NCBI GenBank assembly: GCA_028752905.1
Contig: JAQNBH010000013.1
Span: 18,564,898-18,628,897 of the forward strand
DNA: 64,000 nt
From: Cladorhizidae sp. MBARI D1340-BT2
Taxonomy: Eukaryota > Porifera > Demospongiae > Poecilosclerida > Cladorhizidae
Reading direction: 5' to 3'
In this document: in pieces, positions 48,022 through 63,110 of the stretch
Layout: every line of letters starts with the position of its first letter
Numbering within the stretch: position 1 is the stretch's first letter
Notes under the pieces: generated by a model
Told to the model about the DNA's origin: nothing
The model's input: only the letters and a program-made list of their open reading frames with translations
The model's database searches: none
Program-made: the position numbers and the translations under genes

Positions 48022-51000
48022 ATGCTAATCGTGCTACAGATTCATCCAGTTGTCTTCATTCTTGCATTGGCTGTAAACTTAATGCAATCACGTGACCCGT
48101 CCCCTGCAGAATATACTGATGGTAAACATTTATTCCTATTAAACCTTGTATGCTTGACTACATAAATCACAACTGCATGTACTAAATATACATACTAAAT
48201 TCCCATTTGCATTTCATTTAGGCAACACCGAAGGAGACATTCTCCTGACACCTGAGCAGCAGAGATTCATAGAGGCAACAGCTAATCCTAGTGATCTCAA
48301 TGCACCACAGAATGCTGTAGTAAGGTTCCAACAGTCACTCTGGCAAGGAGGTGTTGTTCCATATGTATTCGACAGCCTGAGCAGTAAGAAAAATCATTAT
48401 TATTAGTGCTCCTATTTGCTGTATTTCACCACATTCAATATTAAACTAGGTATAAGATTATATCTTTATGTACCTCTCTATTTTTAGGTCAGGCAATAAA
48501 TTCCATCATGGAAGCCATTGCCGACTATCACTCACTGACATGCATCAGATTTGCTCAACGCACAAACCAAGAGGACTATGTCAGGTTCTTCTCTGGCAGA
48601 GGGTGAGTTCGTTAAAACAGCTAACATGTACTTACCAATACACAAACCGCTCTGACCACATACTTTTTCACCCATCATTCTTGCAAGAGTTTTTAAAATA
48701 TTGTTTATAGCTATAAGTAGTGGTATTATCTGTACTTTCATTACCTTAGATGTTACTCTTACATTGGCCGAACCGGAGGTCCTCAGGATATCTCCATTGG
48801 TCGAGGCTGTGAATTCAAAGGTGTTGTAATTCATGAGATATTTCATGCCCTCGGGCGTTGGCATGAACAGAGTCGGCCAGACAGAGACATGTTTGTTAGG
48901 ATCCTGACAGAAAACATACTAAGTGGTGAGCTCTTGACACTTCATTATTCACTTGCAGAATGTTCTATATCGATAACTCTCTGTAATACTCTAATTTAGG
49001 AACGGAAAATAACTTTATAGTTACAAATACAGCTCATACGACCACTCAAGGAGTCCCTTATGACCTTGGCTCCATCATGCACTATTCTTCCCGAGCATTC
49101 AGTCGTAATGGTCAGCCCACGATCATGCCTGTGGACCCCAACATCAGCCCCAATAGTCTCGGTCAGAGACAAGGTCTTTCACGTCTTGATGTCCAACATG
49201 TGACTACACTATACTGTGGAGGTGAGTGATAATCAACACACCAAATTAAACACTTTACCACTGAAAATAGAAAAGGATATTCTTAAAATACACTTAAGCT
49301 GACTATTAGGCATTAATCCTAGAATTCACTATATAATCTACATTCTATGATTATTGAAATTTGTTAGTGCATGGAGATGTATTGATCACAGAAATGCTCA
49401 TACTCTCATTATCTTCAGGTGGTGGATCTACTGCCTCCTGGTCTTCATGGCAATCCTGGTCTAGCTGCAGCAGGACCTGCAATGGTGGCACCAGGTCACG
49501 AACTAGGACCTGCAATGGAGGTACAAATTGTGAAGGCATCAACATACAGAGAAAGCAGTGCAATACAGCCTCCTGCCCTGGTAAGCTGCAATGCCGGAAT
49601 TCTAATACTAATAGCTAAGCGCATTCATTCTCAAGTTACACTGTGTAAGTTACTTTTGGATTTTGGGATTAAGGTCATATAGAGTGGTGCATAGATTGCT
49701 GGAGAAAGGGTCAGCTGTATATTCAGTAATAACAAACCGAGTGAGATTACCTCACCTACCACCTGAGTGTCTGTATGCAGTGGTAAGAAGTGATAACCTG
49801 CTTTGGGATAAAGAATTAACTGACAATGGCTGTAGCTGCTCTTCATTTGTGCATGGCCAGACAAGACCATACCTAAAATAGGATGATTTGCATGTATCTA
49901 AAATATAAGAACAAACTAGGGGCATTGCAGGTCTGGAATATTTCTCTCTGAGGGTGCGTATTTCTGCTGGTACACATAACATAACAACTAATTACCCATT
50001 AACACATGTGTATATGTGTGGAGAAATTATATGATTGCTTTCACTTCTAGTGGTAGCTTCTTGGAGTACATGGAAAGCCTGGAGTGGTTGTTCTCGGACG
50101 TGTGGTGGAGGAAGACAGTCGAGGATCAGGTCATGTGTGGAGGGTAACACTTGCGAAGGGATTATGGCAGAATTCAGAGACTGCAACACACAATACTGTC
50201 CAATAAGTAAGAAGAAACAATGTTAGTTTTAACTTTTATAAATGCTAGTTTATTGAAGGTAGTTTAGTTTACCAAACATCTACTGGTTGTTATTTTACTG
50301 AATGTTAGATTACAAGGTGTTCCACCAATGAATGGTGTAATAAAGGTCATGCACACATACTATGACATTTTTTTGAAAATTGATGTCCTTATAGTTGTCA
50401 CATGGGCCTCCTGGGGTAGTTGGTCTTCATGTAGTAGCACATGCCAAGGAGGTTTCCAGCAACGAAGGCGCATCTGTCGGAATGGGAACACTTGTCCAGG
50501 GACAGATATCACGAGCAAGAATTGCAACACAAACATCTCCTGTGTAACACAGCGTAAGTCGAGTCGATTATGCAAATGCGATGATTCCATAGGCTAAGTA
50601 GAATCAAATAAAGAAGAGCACTCCAATAATGGCAAAATAGGTCCTCATTGAAACAATTTGCAAAAGTTAGAAAATTGTTTCTAGATTTCTAATCATCTTG
50701 TAACTTTATGTCTCTGTGTCCTCCTTGCTTAAATATTAACTGATCTTCCATTTAACGAATTCTCACTACAATAGGATTCCCTTTTATTCTATATAAATAT
50801 ACACCGAAGTTTTCAGACTATGGATACAGCTAAAAAATTACTTTTCAGTAATGGTAGCTATGACTTTACAAACAGAAAATGCGTATATTTCTAAATGGAT
50901 TTTTTTTAATGTATAAAGTTAAGTGTATGTAATTGGCATTAAACCTAACACTAATAATTATGTTTCTAGCCGACCCCTATTCTGGTAAGTGGTCATCTTG

Positions 51001-52395
51001 GAGTGCTTGTTCGGCCCAGTGTGGAGGAGGGTCAAAGTTCAGAGTGCGAGTGTGTGGAGGATCAGACTGCGAGGTGAACCAGGAGAGTTGTAACAGTCAT
51101 GATTGTCAACCTGAACCTGAACTCAGAGGTAAGAACACTGGAATTTTCTAGCTTCCAGCTGTTGTAGAGTTGTTGGTAGTGTTACTTCACTTCACGATAA
51201 AAATGGCTAAACCAAAACTTTAATATGCCACTCAAACAAACACTGTACATGAAGCAAAAAAGGACATAATAGTTCATATTATTGCCATGTGGCTATGCTT
51301 TGCTGACTGGTTTTGCAAATTTTTATAGTAGAAATTAAAATTGAATTTCACAATCTTGAGTTACTAGCTGCAGTCATGTCACTTTTATACATTGTTACAT
51401 ATGCAGATACATTAGACAACCTTGGAGAATATTCTCAAAAAATTATACCACTGTGTAATCGACCATTTCTCTGGATTTTTTTTTAACTATAAACATTACA
51501 ACTTTTTAATACTTCAAAGATTTTTGTCTCAAAAGATAGCCCATTCTGTGTGCTTTCCAATGATGTTATAATAGCAGTGCTGAAATAAACTATGGCTTAA
51601 ATATGGGAAAACCACAAAGGTCATTTAAAAGTATAAATGCTCTTGCTCCCCAACCATAGGTCCTCAACACTTCTCATTTACAGTGATATCAGAGTACCTA
51701 CAGATACAAATAATATTTTATTAATTTCTTCCATTCATTTTTGTTGTCAGGTGACCAACTATATCTCATCAGAAAATAGAAAACTATAGATTAAAAATAC
51801 AGAGCAATGCAAAAGCTTTCAGATTATATCAAAATTATTTACTAAGGATAAAATTTGACTGCTTGATATGATATCAATGCATGAGATTACACTTTCATGA
51901 TAAATCAATTTGAAAAGTACAACACGAAAATCACATGGGTAAAATCAACGCCCTCAATTTCGCACCCATGCGCTTGTCCACGTCATAAATTTTTAACGCT
52001 TATTCAAAAAGGTGATTGAATGCTCTAGGGCATCCCCTAGCCACTCGTACTATTTTCAATTATTTTGCACTTAGCAATCTGGAGTTATTCTGGATGGGGA
52101 CTTTGGGATGCAGGTTTTTGAGGTCCCTCCACTTTAGGGTCTAGTAACTTGCCTATATTTATCCTATGAAACATAATTATTTCAGTATCAAAAGTGAGCA
52201 CACAGAGAGACCTATCTTTTAAAGTATATAACAAGTCCATACCATGAAGTTTGCAGAATCTACAGATCTCTAAAGTTGTAAACACAAGTATTAAAAAAAA
52301 GTAAAAAAATGCAGCTGTCTCCCCTGAAGTCAATCCATCACACATGTGCACAAGATGAAATGTTTGAACTTCATATTATGTGTGCAGGTATTTAA
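48022..52395 (+). CDS. astacin metalloprotease with four TSP1 repeats, copy A, truncated (472 aa)
   Basis: Exons: 48022-48121, 48222-48383, 48488-48602, 48750-48925, 49000-49221, 49419-49580, 50051-50206, 50395-50553, 50970-51128, then 52388 onward. Signal peptide about 1-22; propeptide with EGDI (the usual FxGD aspartate switch). The catalytic domain has the zinc site [18 protein letters not shown] (H154, H158, H164, catalytic E155) and the Met-turn SIMHY at 209-213. Four thrombospondin type 1 repeats follow, one per exon ([14 protein letters not shown] style), all with phase-1 introns, which suits exon duplication. A secreted or matrix zinc endopeptidase is expected. The last exon splices in frame but hits TAA after two codons (52393-52395), losing the GCW module and hydrophobic end that copy B keeps. 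Intron 9 carries a foldback element. Confidence 0.88.
51480..52340. mobile_element. diverged foldback element in intron 9 of astacin copy A
   Basis: The right part (about 51935-52340) shares ordered segments with the foldback element near 34310-34640: CACTCGTAC, TTTTTGAGGTCCCTCC, TAGTAACTTGCCTATA, GAGAGACCTATCTTTT and ACAAGTCCATACCATGAAG. The left part matches inversely but weakly. The corresponding intron in the third astacin copy lacks it. Confidence 0.65.
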
Positions 52396-52911
52396 TATCG
52401 TGGCTGCTGGTATTCCAACTTGAGATCTCATCTAATCAGACTCCTGGAGAAATCAACTCCTGAGCTTAGTGATAACCCACTTACAAGAGACAGGCCTGTC
52501 AGCAAATGTGGTGTGGCTGCCCAGAAACTGAACTTTGACTTCTTTGGTGTTACCCTTGGACACTGTTTGTCTGGTTCAAACAGACTCGGTGATTATCAGT
52601 CCTCTGCATCTTCTCTGTGCCGTGATGGAAGAGGAGCTTACAGACAAAGTTCTTTTATAATGGATGTGTATGAGATAACAGATGGAAGAAGCTTCATTAA
52701 TTCTGTCATGAAAATCAACAATCCAAACTGGAATGCCAAGAATTCTACTATAAATACAAATACCACAAATTCCACAGTTATTTCTTTGGAGGAGGGTTCA
52801 AGTGGATCTGGAGATGTGGATGGCACTAGCTCAGGCTACAAGCTCTCATATAATGTCATTCTTCTTCTCTCAGCTGTATGGACTGTCATTCTGGCAGCAA
52901 TGGTCATGTGA
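52396..52911 (+). pseudogene. untranslated remainder of astacin A last exon (GCW module and hydrophobic tail)
   Basis: Beyond the TAA the same frame stays open to a TGA at 52909-52911. It encodes a WSC-like module (CGVAAQKLNFDFFGVTLGHC, CRDGRGAY, MDVYEI), a Thr/Asn/Ser linker, and a hydrophobic C-terminus YNVILLLSAVWTVILAAMVM suited to a GPI signal or membrane anchor. The open frame after the stop means the stop is recent, or is bypassed by polymorphism, readthrough or editing. Confidence 0.78.
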
Positions 52912-53506
52912 ATTAGTACTTCTCTAATCATTACTATCCAAACACAATCTTACGATTTTAATGTTATTGTATAATTTATTTTGTATGTACACCCTAGCAT
53001 GTATTAACTGTATATAATTCTTCAATTGAAGATATTATGAATGGTGTCACCCAGTTTGAATATAAACTTTCATCTTCAGGTGACCATGCCAGAGAGAAAA
53101 TTATGTGAGGTACAACAGTTTGACACTCAGGCATTCCATTAAACTAGACCCATTGAGAGCCTAGGGACAACTGGTCCTCTATCTATGCACTTCTTAAATC
53201 ACAGCAACCTTACAGGTCAGCTAGTATATATGTAGGGGCAGAGAAGATCCATCATTACCTCTTGCAGCAGCTGTTCATGACTCTTCAAGAGCAAATAGAT
53301 AATAGTTCTGGGATCAGAGACTGCTCATCCTGACTTTCCTTCTTTTTTTTGCTGTTAAAAAAAATATATTTCTTAGCACTGTGCACATAATATATAGTCA
53401 GAAAAACACACAATAATATTATAAGTAATGTTAGAGTTGAAGTTTCTAATGTTTGATGAGCTATTCTCATGACAGGCTTGTGTGTGAAATAATGCTGGGA
53501 GAAATA
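52912..53506. other. convergent intergenic spacer between astacin copies
   Basis: 595 bp between the ends of the two tail-to-tail genes. Contains AT-rich 3' UTR-like sequence; part of it recurs near 62960-63100. Confidence 0.5.
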
Positions 53507-56500
53507 CTAAAATGGCATAGACATTGCTCTGAACATGATGATCAATAGAGAAGAGAGAAGAACACTGGAGCTGTGTGTAAGCGTGTAGCCTGAACTAGTG
53601 CCATCCATATCCCAAACACCTGAGCCCTCCATAGAATCTCTTGCAGTGTCAGTCACTGTTGAATGTTCAGAATTTGCAATTGCAATAGAGTTTCTGGTAT
53701 GCTGGGTAGCATTGTTGATTTGCATGACTGAATTACTGAAGCTTTCTCCATCAATGATCTCATATACATCCATGAAGAAGGAACCTCGCCTGTATGCTCC
53801 TCTTCCATCATGGCACACAGAAGATGCAGAGGACTGGTATTCACTGAGTCTGTTTGTACCAGACAAACAGTGTCCAAGAGTTATACCAAAAAAGTTGAAG
53901 TTGAGTCTCTGTGCAGCAACACCACATTTTCTGATTGGCCACTCTCTCGTTAATGGGTTATCGCTAAGCTCCGGTGTGGTTTTCTCCAGGAGATTGATTT
54001 GATGAGACATTGAGTTTAACAACCAGCAGCCATGATGTTTCAAACCTATTATTTGGGAGCAAATTATACAATAGTGGCAATATGAAAGTAGATTAGTAGC
54101 ACTTTGGAGATGATACAGCTTTGGTGAAGTGTGGAACATACTTTTCCAATGTATAAGAGGGGGTTAGCAGTGTATATTAATTACTAGGTTAAAAATTTAC
54201 TCTTTTTTATTTTAAGGGAGCGATGACTTCACCATATTTTCCATGAATAACATTATGATATTAATTAAGAGATACATCTCTGTATGCTCTTAAGAAATAA
54301 AATATTGTTGAAGTAAACGAGTGAAGGTCTTCAAAATTGGATTATAAATTTTTTGTAACGACATATTTCAGCAATAAAAAAATTAAACATGTGACAAGTA
54401 TCGCTCATGTTTTCTACTCTAATTGTGTGTGTCCGCTCCTAATTATATGTGTACCAGAAATGGGTTCCAGAGTATAAGTCACCCTCACAAAGTTAGCCAT
54501 TACTACAAAAATTCTATATATGCCGGATTATAAGTTGCAGACAAACTAAAGTACCCATCTACCAGCATGCATGACCTAACTTTAAATTGTTTTGATCTGT
54601 TTGTTGGTGTTGATTGATATTCTGCACAGTGTTGCACTAGCTCACTCTGTATTTTGTTTCAGTTCTTCTACTACCTGACTTCTCAATTCAACAAGTTTCA
54701 CTTTAAAAGCTGCAGTATATATAGCTTATGTGCTTATACTTTATATACATGAAAAAATTGAGTGCAATGCAAGTAGTTGCAAAGTTCACATGCACCACTT
54801 GTGATTCTGCCGGTTCATCTTATCTAATATTCATATTCCAGCAAAATCACCACATTCAGTATATAGCAGCATCCCTGAAACAGAGAGGAAGAGTTGAAGC
54901 TGATATTGCAATCCATTCTCCATCAAATACAAATATAAATACTACATATGCTCTCAGGAAGTATGCAAGTGGATGACCGATATGTAAGTATACATTGCAA
55001 GATGTCTACCCCTCTGTATCAAACACAACATGTGAAGCGGTCTTCAATATGTAATATAATATTCAGTGTATGTTTGTTTCTTCCAAGCTATTTGCTTTTA
55101 TACCTCATGTACTATTTAGCATCAATAGCCTATAATATATTAGATAACTTCATTACAGAGCATTACAGATTTGTCTTACCTCTGAGTTCAGGATCAAATT
55201 CACAGTCCTGAGTGTTACAATGTTCCTCTTCAGTCTTGCAATCTGATCTTCCACACAGTCGCATTCTGAACCTTGACCCTCCGCCACACTGGGCAGAACA
55301 GACAGTCCAGGAGGACCACTCGCCAGAGTTGGGGTCAGCTAAAATATATAATTATTTGGTATGAGTGTAAAATAAATGCTTTGGTATATATATTGTCAAT
55401 TATGTTTGTCAGCTTAATTCTAGAACATTGACATCAATACTTAATCTCAGTAATCGTGTACTGATAATAACTGTATGGACTATAATATATTTAAATTTTT
55501 TTTTTATCATGAATGTATATATAAATATATGTTTATCTACGTGTGCTTTCATTTTTTCTGGTATGCATATATGTTTAGTCATATTTAATTAAATTTAAAA
55601 CTACTACAATCTTTCAATGATAAAAAATGAGTGTTTCTAGATTTGCTATAATTATATCGAAGTATCAGATTTGAATTTTATAGTAAAAAGAATATGTACT
55701 TCAAATCTGTATTGATGAGGTATATACAGATACTTTCTACTATTTTGTGCTTTTTGCAAATTGTATTATTTTCTCATGTTTGTAAATATCTCTAAACTTA
55801 AAATATTCTCTCATGTACACTATTTCACTTACGCTGTGTTATGCACAAGATGTTAGTGTTACAATTTTTCCTCGCAAACTCTGTGCTTCGACAAGTGTTC
55901 CCACTATTACAGGTGCGCCTTCGTTGCTGGAAACCACCTTGGCAGGTGCTACTACATGAAGACCAGCTGCTCCATGAAGCCCATATGGTAACTATGAGGA
56001 CAATTACGGCATGAAATAATTAATGACCTGCATTATCATAATTATAACAGAAGGAGGTGAAACTATTATTACCTAAAATTTGGGTTTCCAGATTCAACCC
56101 ACTGGAAAGCCTAGATCAAGCAGAACTAAAAAGTTCAGGGCATGTTATGGGAAAGCAACTTTTTGTGGCCAAAGGCAACAACTAGGTGATATTGCCCCTC
56201 CTCCCCCTTCTCCTCCCCCCTACATGTGGCCAAAAGACAGCTTGGATTAGCAACTATTAATCAGGGCTCTAATAATGGTTATGTAAAAAATTGTCGGCAC
56301 AACATCTTTTCTGCATTACCAGCAGCTCCAACCCTGCTACTGCAGTAAATGTAAAGACTCCACATATTTTACTATTCTTTTCTCTGCTGACAAGTAACAG
56401 AATTATGATCTTACTTCATGCATGTTCAGTACTATGTAGTCTAATTAACTAGGTCCTATAAAGCCATTATCATAATAATAATATTCATGCGTAAGAAATT

Positions 56501-58323
56501 GACTTTTTATTGGCTTACTTAGTGGACAGTATTGTGTGTTGCAGTTCCTGAATTCTGCCGTAATCCCCTCGCAAGTGTTACCATCCACACATGACCTGAT
56601 CCTGGACTGTCTACCTCCACCACACGTCCGAGAACAACCACTCCATGCACCCCATGAAGCCCAGGAAGCCACCACTAGAAACAAAAGAATGTAATTATAG
56701 TAGTGATGGTCCTTCACAATCTAACTCATTTTTACAACACTGAATTACACTGTCACTCTAGAATGAATGCATTAGTTCATAACATATTCTCCTTGCAGCT
56801 TACCAGGGCAGGAAGAAGTGTTGCATTGTCGAGTTTCTATGTTGCTGCCAGCACAACTGGTTCCTCCATTGCAGGTCCTGGTTCGTGACCTGGTGCCACC
56901 ATTGCAGGTCCTGCTGCAGCTAGACCAGGATTGCCATGAAGACCAAGAGACAGTCGATTCACCACCTGAAGATAGTGAGAGGATCAGTGTTTTAGTAACC
57001 ATTACATCTACAATGCTATAATTATATTAAGTATTAAAAGAAGGAAGTGAAAAAAGAATCGTTAAAGATGTATTATAAGCGACACTGTGTTTCCATTAAA
57101 TGCCAGTTATAAGAATATCTTCACGTTGTTTATACTTACCTCCACAGTATAGTGTAGTCACATGTTGGATATCAAGACGTGAAAGACCATGTCGCTGACC
57201 GAGCCTACTGAGGCTGATATTAGGGTCCACAGGCACGATTGTGGGCTTGCCATTACTGCTGAATGCTCTGGCAGAATAGTGCATGATGGAGTCAACATCA
57301 TAAGGCACTCCTTGAGTGGTTGCATGAGCTCTGTTGGCAACTATAAAGTTATTTTCAGTTCCTGAATGTAGACAATTACATATTTATATTAGCATAGTAC
57401 ATTCTACAAGTAACTAAATTGTCGTGAAAGTATTAGCCTTGAATTGAACTCACCACTTCGTATATTTTCTGTCAGGATCCTAACAAAGATATTCCTATCT
57501 GGACGACTTTGCTCATGCCAACGCCCAAGGGCATGAAACAGCTCATGAAGTACAATACCTTTGAATTCACAGCCTTGACCAATGGAGATGTCTTGAGAAC
57601 CTCCAGTTCGGCCAATATAAGAGTAACATCTATTGTAATTTGAGATTAAAAAATATTAGCAATAAAATCATTCAGTCCAGGCAGGCTGTCGAGTGATAGA
57701 TATTTTACTCTAATAGTGCACTCACCCTCTGCCAGAGAAGATTTTTAAATAATCATCTTGGTCCGTGCGTTGAACAAATCTGACACATGTCAGTGAGTGA
57801 TAGTCAGCAATGGCTTCCATGGTGGCATTTATTGCCTGACCTATAAATAGAGAGAAAAATAAACATCTTATTCAAGTTTAAAATAACAAATTACTGGAAG
57901 AGTATAAACAGGAATTATAATAATTATAATATTTTCTTACTGTTCAGGCCATCCAAAACATAAGGAACCACACCTCCTTGCCAAAGTGTTTGTTGATGCC
58001 TTACCACAGCATTCTGTGGAGCGTTGATGTCATTGGGATTGGCTCTTGCTTCTTTGAATCTCTGCTGCTCATGAGTTAAAAGAATGTCTCCTTCAACATA
58101 ATCTAAAAGAATGTTGAATGTGGATTGGATATAGTCATGTCAATTTAGTACATGTAGTCACAAGGTAGAAAGATATATATCTGTCAAGTATATATACATG
58201 TTTTCACATGAATGAAGGCTTACCATTGCCATACTCTAAGAAAGAAGAAGGGATAGATGATTTCACCACATACAAAGTTGCTGCCATTAAAAGAATGAAG
58301 GTAACTGATTGAGATGATAACAT
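53507..58323 (-). CDS. astacin metalloprotease with four TSP1 repeats and GCW module, copy B (649 aa, intact)
   Basis: Exons on the minus strand: 58323-58224, 58102-57941, 57840-57726, 57629-57454, 57361-57140, 56965-56804, 56674-56519, 55991-55833, 55338-55180, 54045-53507. The first nine have exactly the lengths of copy A (100, 162, 115, 176, 222, 162, 156, 159, 159). Signal peptide, EGDI propeptide motif, zinc site [18 protein letters not shown] (H154, H158, H164), Met-turn SIMHY, and four TSP1 repeats. A WSC-like module follows from GCW at 476-478 (CGVAAQRLNFNFFG, CHDGRGAYRRGSFFMDVYEI), then a Ser/Thr-rich linker and a hydrophobic tail that may be a GPI signal or membrane anchor. Predicted extracellular zinc protease, perhaps held at the cell surface. 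Substrate unknown; WSC-like modules are thought to bind carbohydrate. Confidence 0.92.
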
Positions 58324-58416
58324 GTTGAGACTTCAGCCGATGAATGGTAAATGTGATAAGTAAAGGTCTATTTCTGTACTGGAAACTGATTTTGAAATGT
58401 TACAGTTTTTTCCATT

Positions 58417-58424
58417 CTTAAATA
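58417..58424 (-). promoter_or_regulatory. candidate TATA box of astacin copy B
   Basis: TATTTAAG on the minus strand about 95 bp upstream of the ATG at 58323. Confidence 0.3.
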
Positions 58425-59309
58425 CAGTACATGAGCTTGAGGGGTTTCTATAGGAAGTGCTGATGCTTCCACCGACATTGTTTGAGATCTGTATGATCAG
58501 CATAAAGTTGGGGTGTTTAGCATCCTTTGGCTCTTATGGTGAATGATCACAAGCTGACACTAATTAAATTCGAACCTATGTAAACATCCTGCCAAGAGTG
58601 CACCTCTTATGAAACACCAAGCATTAGCATAAGAAGGATCATGATTGCTGCTTATTCCCTGAATATTTCCATTTATTCTGACCGAACAACTGGAAATTCT
58701 ATGGTGTTGATTTTTATTATTATATGTCATGTATTGCAACCTTGAAATCACTGTTAAATTTGGTATATACTTCTTTCAGATCTAGCTTTCTGGGGAATTT
58801 TTGTTTATATTACTAGCTCTGGAAACAAATGTCAACAAGCCAATTGTTTTACTTGGTGAAATATAATTAAATTATGATGAACTAACTTTTAATCCTTTTT
58901 TGACTATTATTATCTATTGAATCATTGCATGAGATATATCTATAATGGTAAATTAAAATCAAATTATTGACAGGACAGAAGGGGATAATTAAAATTGTGA
59001 AGATGCCATATAAATATCCCTCAGATACATACATGCACAAGCATTACACACATCATAACACAATAACACATATACATGCACATACACATAGAGAAGAGAG
59101 AAAAGAGAGAGAGGGAGACATAATGGGTAACTATATAACATTATCCAATAAAATATGACTACTTAAAATTCAGAGATGTAAATAAAGTACACACATACAC
59201 ATGGAGAAGTTGATCTGATGAAATCTGAGTGATTTTTTACATGAAATTTAGATATGTAAATAAAGTGGGCTCTACAATGTAAAAAAAACAGCAAAGGTTG
59301 TATAGTTCC

Positions 59310-59310
<1 letters not shown>
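58425..59310. other. 5' flank of astacin copy B
   Basis: AT-rich, with a CA/CACA-rich short repeat near 59020-59090 and a duplicated ATGTAAATAAAGT motif near 59175 and 59255. No gene recognised. Confidence 0.4.
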
Positions 59311-60750
<1,440 letters not shown>

Positions 60751-62009
60751 ATTATTATTGACCTACTCTTACGTATAGTCTGGAACATGGTCGAACACTC
60801 TGTGGTCATCAGTATTTACCATATTAAAATTTCAAAAGACAACCACAAAGGTGTGCCAACTACTCAGCAATCATAACCAAATAAGGTCAGCTCACTTTTT
60901 TCAGTGTAAGTGGGTCACAAGGTTGATGTGTGGTGGGTGGGTGAACTTTGTATGGAGGTCGAAAGTATTTCCTGCAGAATAAAACCCCTCTGAATAGTAT
61001 TTGGAGATGAAAGGGCAGATAAAGAAACATCTTTGGAAACTTATGCAGAGCAAATACAAACATGTAATTGAACTTACAACATCACTTCCAGGAAAAGTGG
61101 AAATGAGGTCAAATATAACATAACAATCTGATTAAAAATAGATTGAAGGTCAATGACTTGGGGAATCAACACAAGGGTGGGGGGTGGGTATCTTAAAAAT
61201 CAGAATTTCATACTTCTTGCAATGTATGAATGCACAAAACAGGGGATCTCTGCATGTTGATATGTCATACAATATGCAGAGTTATTTTGATCTAGTATGG
61301 CTTAAAATATAATTGACTATGTTGCTGATTCTATTGGTTGGCTCTTGATTTCATTTCTATAAGCATAAATCTAAACACACAATTAAAATATCAGAAGATT
61401 ATTTATTGCAGGACAGCTGTTAGCTATAAAGCATTTAAAAAATTATTATTATTGGATAATGTACAGACAACTTTCTATTTGATTTAGACCTGGTGGACAG
61501 TGAAGAAGATATCAACTATTAACCTAAATGTAGAGCTGTGGCTTCATTAGTGATGAAATATTCATGAGAACATCATAATAATAATTATTACAGATTCAAG
61601 ATACAGAGACAGAGTTTGATTGGAGAGCTGCATAAGGATGTTCCAATTATACAAGAATTCAAATATAAGTGTTGGGCGTCGGTTGAACATGGTCAGGTGA
61701 ATAGTTTAATCCAGTTTTTCCGAGTCTAATCTTTTTCATACTATAATGATTGCACTTACACAAGGGAAGTATAGAGAAACTGTCTACTTGCCAGTGATGG
61801 TGCTCTACATGCTCACACAAGTCACCATAACTGGGCAATGTAAATGTTCTAAGGTCTCCTCCCTTGTAGTCTTCTATACAGCATAAATGATCATGGAGTA
61901 ATGTAGATACAAAAGTTGATGTAGAAGTCACAGGTTATTAAGCTAAGTGTATTGCCACCCAGTATACCCAGTTGTAACAACAGAATTTCATGCCTCCTGC
62001 AGAATATAT
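60751..62009. other. intergenic DNA, no recognised gene
   Basis: No convincing coding frame or repeat seen. Confidence 0.4.
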
Positions 62010-63110
62010 AATATTTCACATTATTGCCAAGTGGCTATACACACATACTTGTACATATATCCTCTATTATATTTTGCTGAATAAATTTTGAAAGTAGAAA
62101 GAGTATTAAAATTGAATTAATTAAGTTTGAGTTGCTAGCTGCAGTCATGCAACTTATATATAAATACACAGACACATTAGACAACCTTGAGAAGAAATAG
62201 AGTCCATATTTTACCACTTAGCTGCAATCATGCCATTTCAATGCATTTTGTTATCAATATGATGTGCACCAGCTGAACTGAAGATCAAAATAGTTTAACA
62301 ACAAATATGTGTGCAGGTATTCAATATCGTGACTGCTGGTATTTAAAGTTAAGTCAAGATCTCGTCAAATCAGACTCCTGCAGAAATCAACCCTTGAGCT
62401 TAATGATAACCCACTTACCAGAAAAAGGCCAGTCAGCAAATGTGGTGTGGCTGCCCAGAAAATGAAATTTGATTTCTTTAGTGTAGCACTTTGCACCGAT
62501 TGTCTGGTTCAAACACACTTCTCTCTGCCATGAAGAAAAAGAGGTTATGGTGTTTTTTAATTTTAATAATGGAGATTGCAGATGGAAGAAGCTTCATTAA
62601 TTTTGTCATGGAAACCAACGGGTATTCCCAAAAATTCTATTACAAATACAAATACCACAAATTTCACAGTGGCTACACAGATTATTTGGAGGAGGGTTCA
62701 AGTGGATGTGGAGAAGTGGATGGCACCTGCTCAAGGCACAAGCTCTCACATAATGTCAGTCTTCATCTCTCAGCTGTATGGACTGTCATGCTGACAGCAA
62801 TGGTCATGTGAATTAGTACTTCTGTCATCATTACCATACAAACACAATCTTACCATAAAAATCATTCCAAACATTATGTATAAATACAATGATCTTCTCA
62901 ATAATCTGCTCTAATTCATAACTTCAAGGAGAATGTCATTGTAATTTCATCATACTAACTGAGAGTTCATGGAGTGATTATGCAGTGTTTATAATTATTA
63001 TTATTGCATTCATGTATAAACACTTGAGCATGTATTAGCTCTTTATAATTCTTCAATTTAAAATAATATGAGGGGCCACCCAATTTCAATTAAACAGTAA
63101 TAAGTTTCTT
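62010..63110 (+). pseudogene. third astacin copy, 3' end only, decayed
   Basis: From about 62010 the sequence follows astacin A intron 9, then a last exon from 62317 (after GTGCAG) to a TGA at 62809-62811, and 3' flank similar to 53020-53070. The exon begins GIQYRDCWY, with CAA where copy A has TAA, but then has stops and shifts (for example inside the module after CGVAAQ). The hydrophobic tail end is still recognisable. No catalytic or TSP1 exons lie upstream, so it is a partial duplication closer to copy A than to copy B. Confidence 0.82.
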
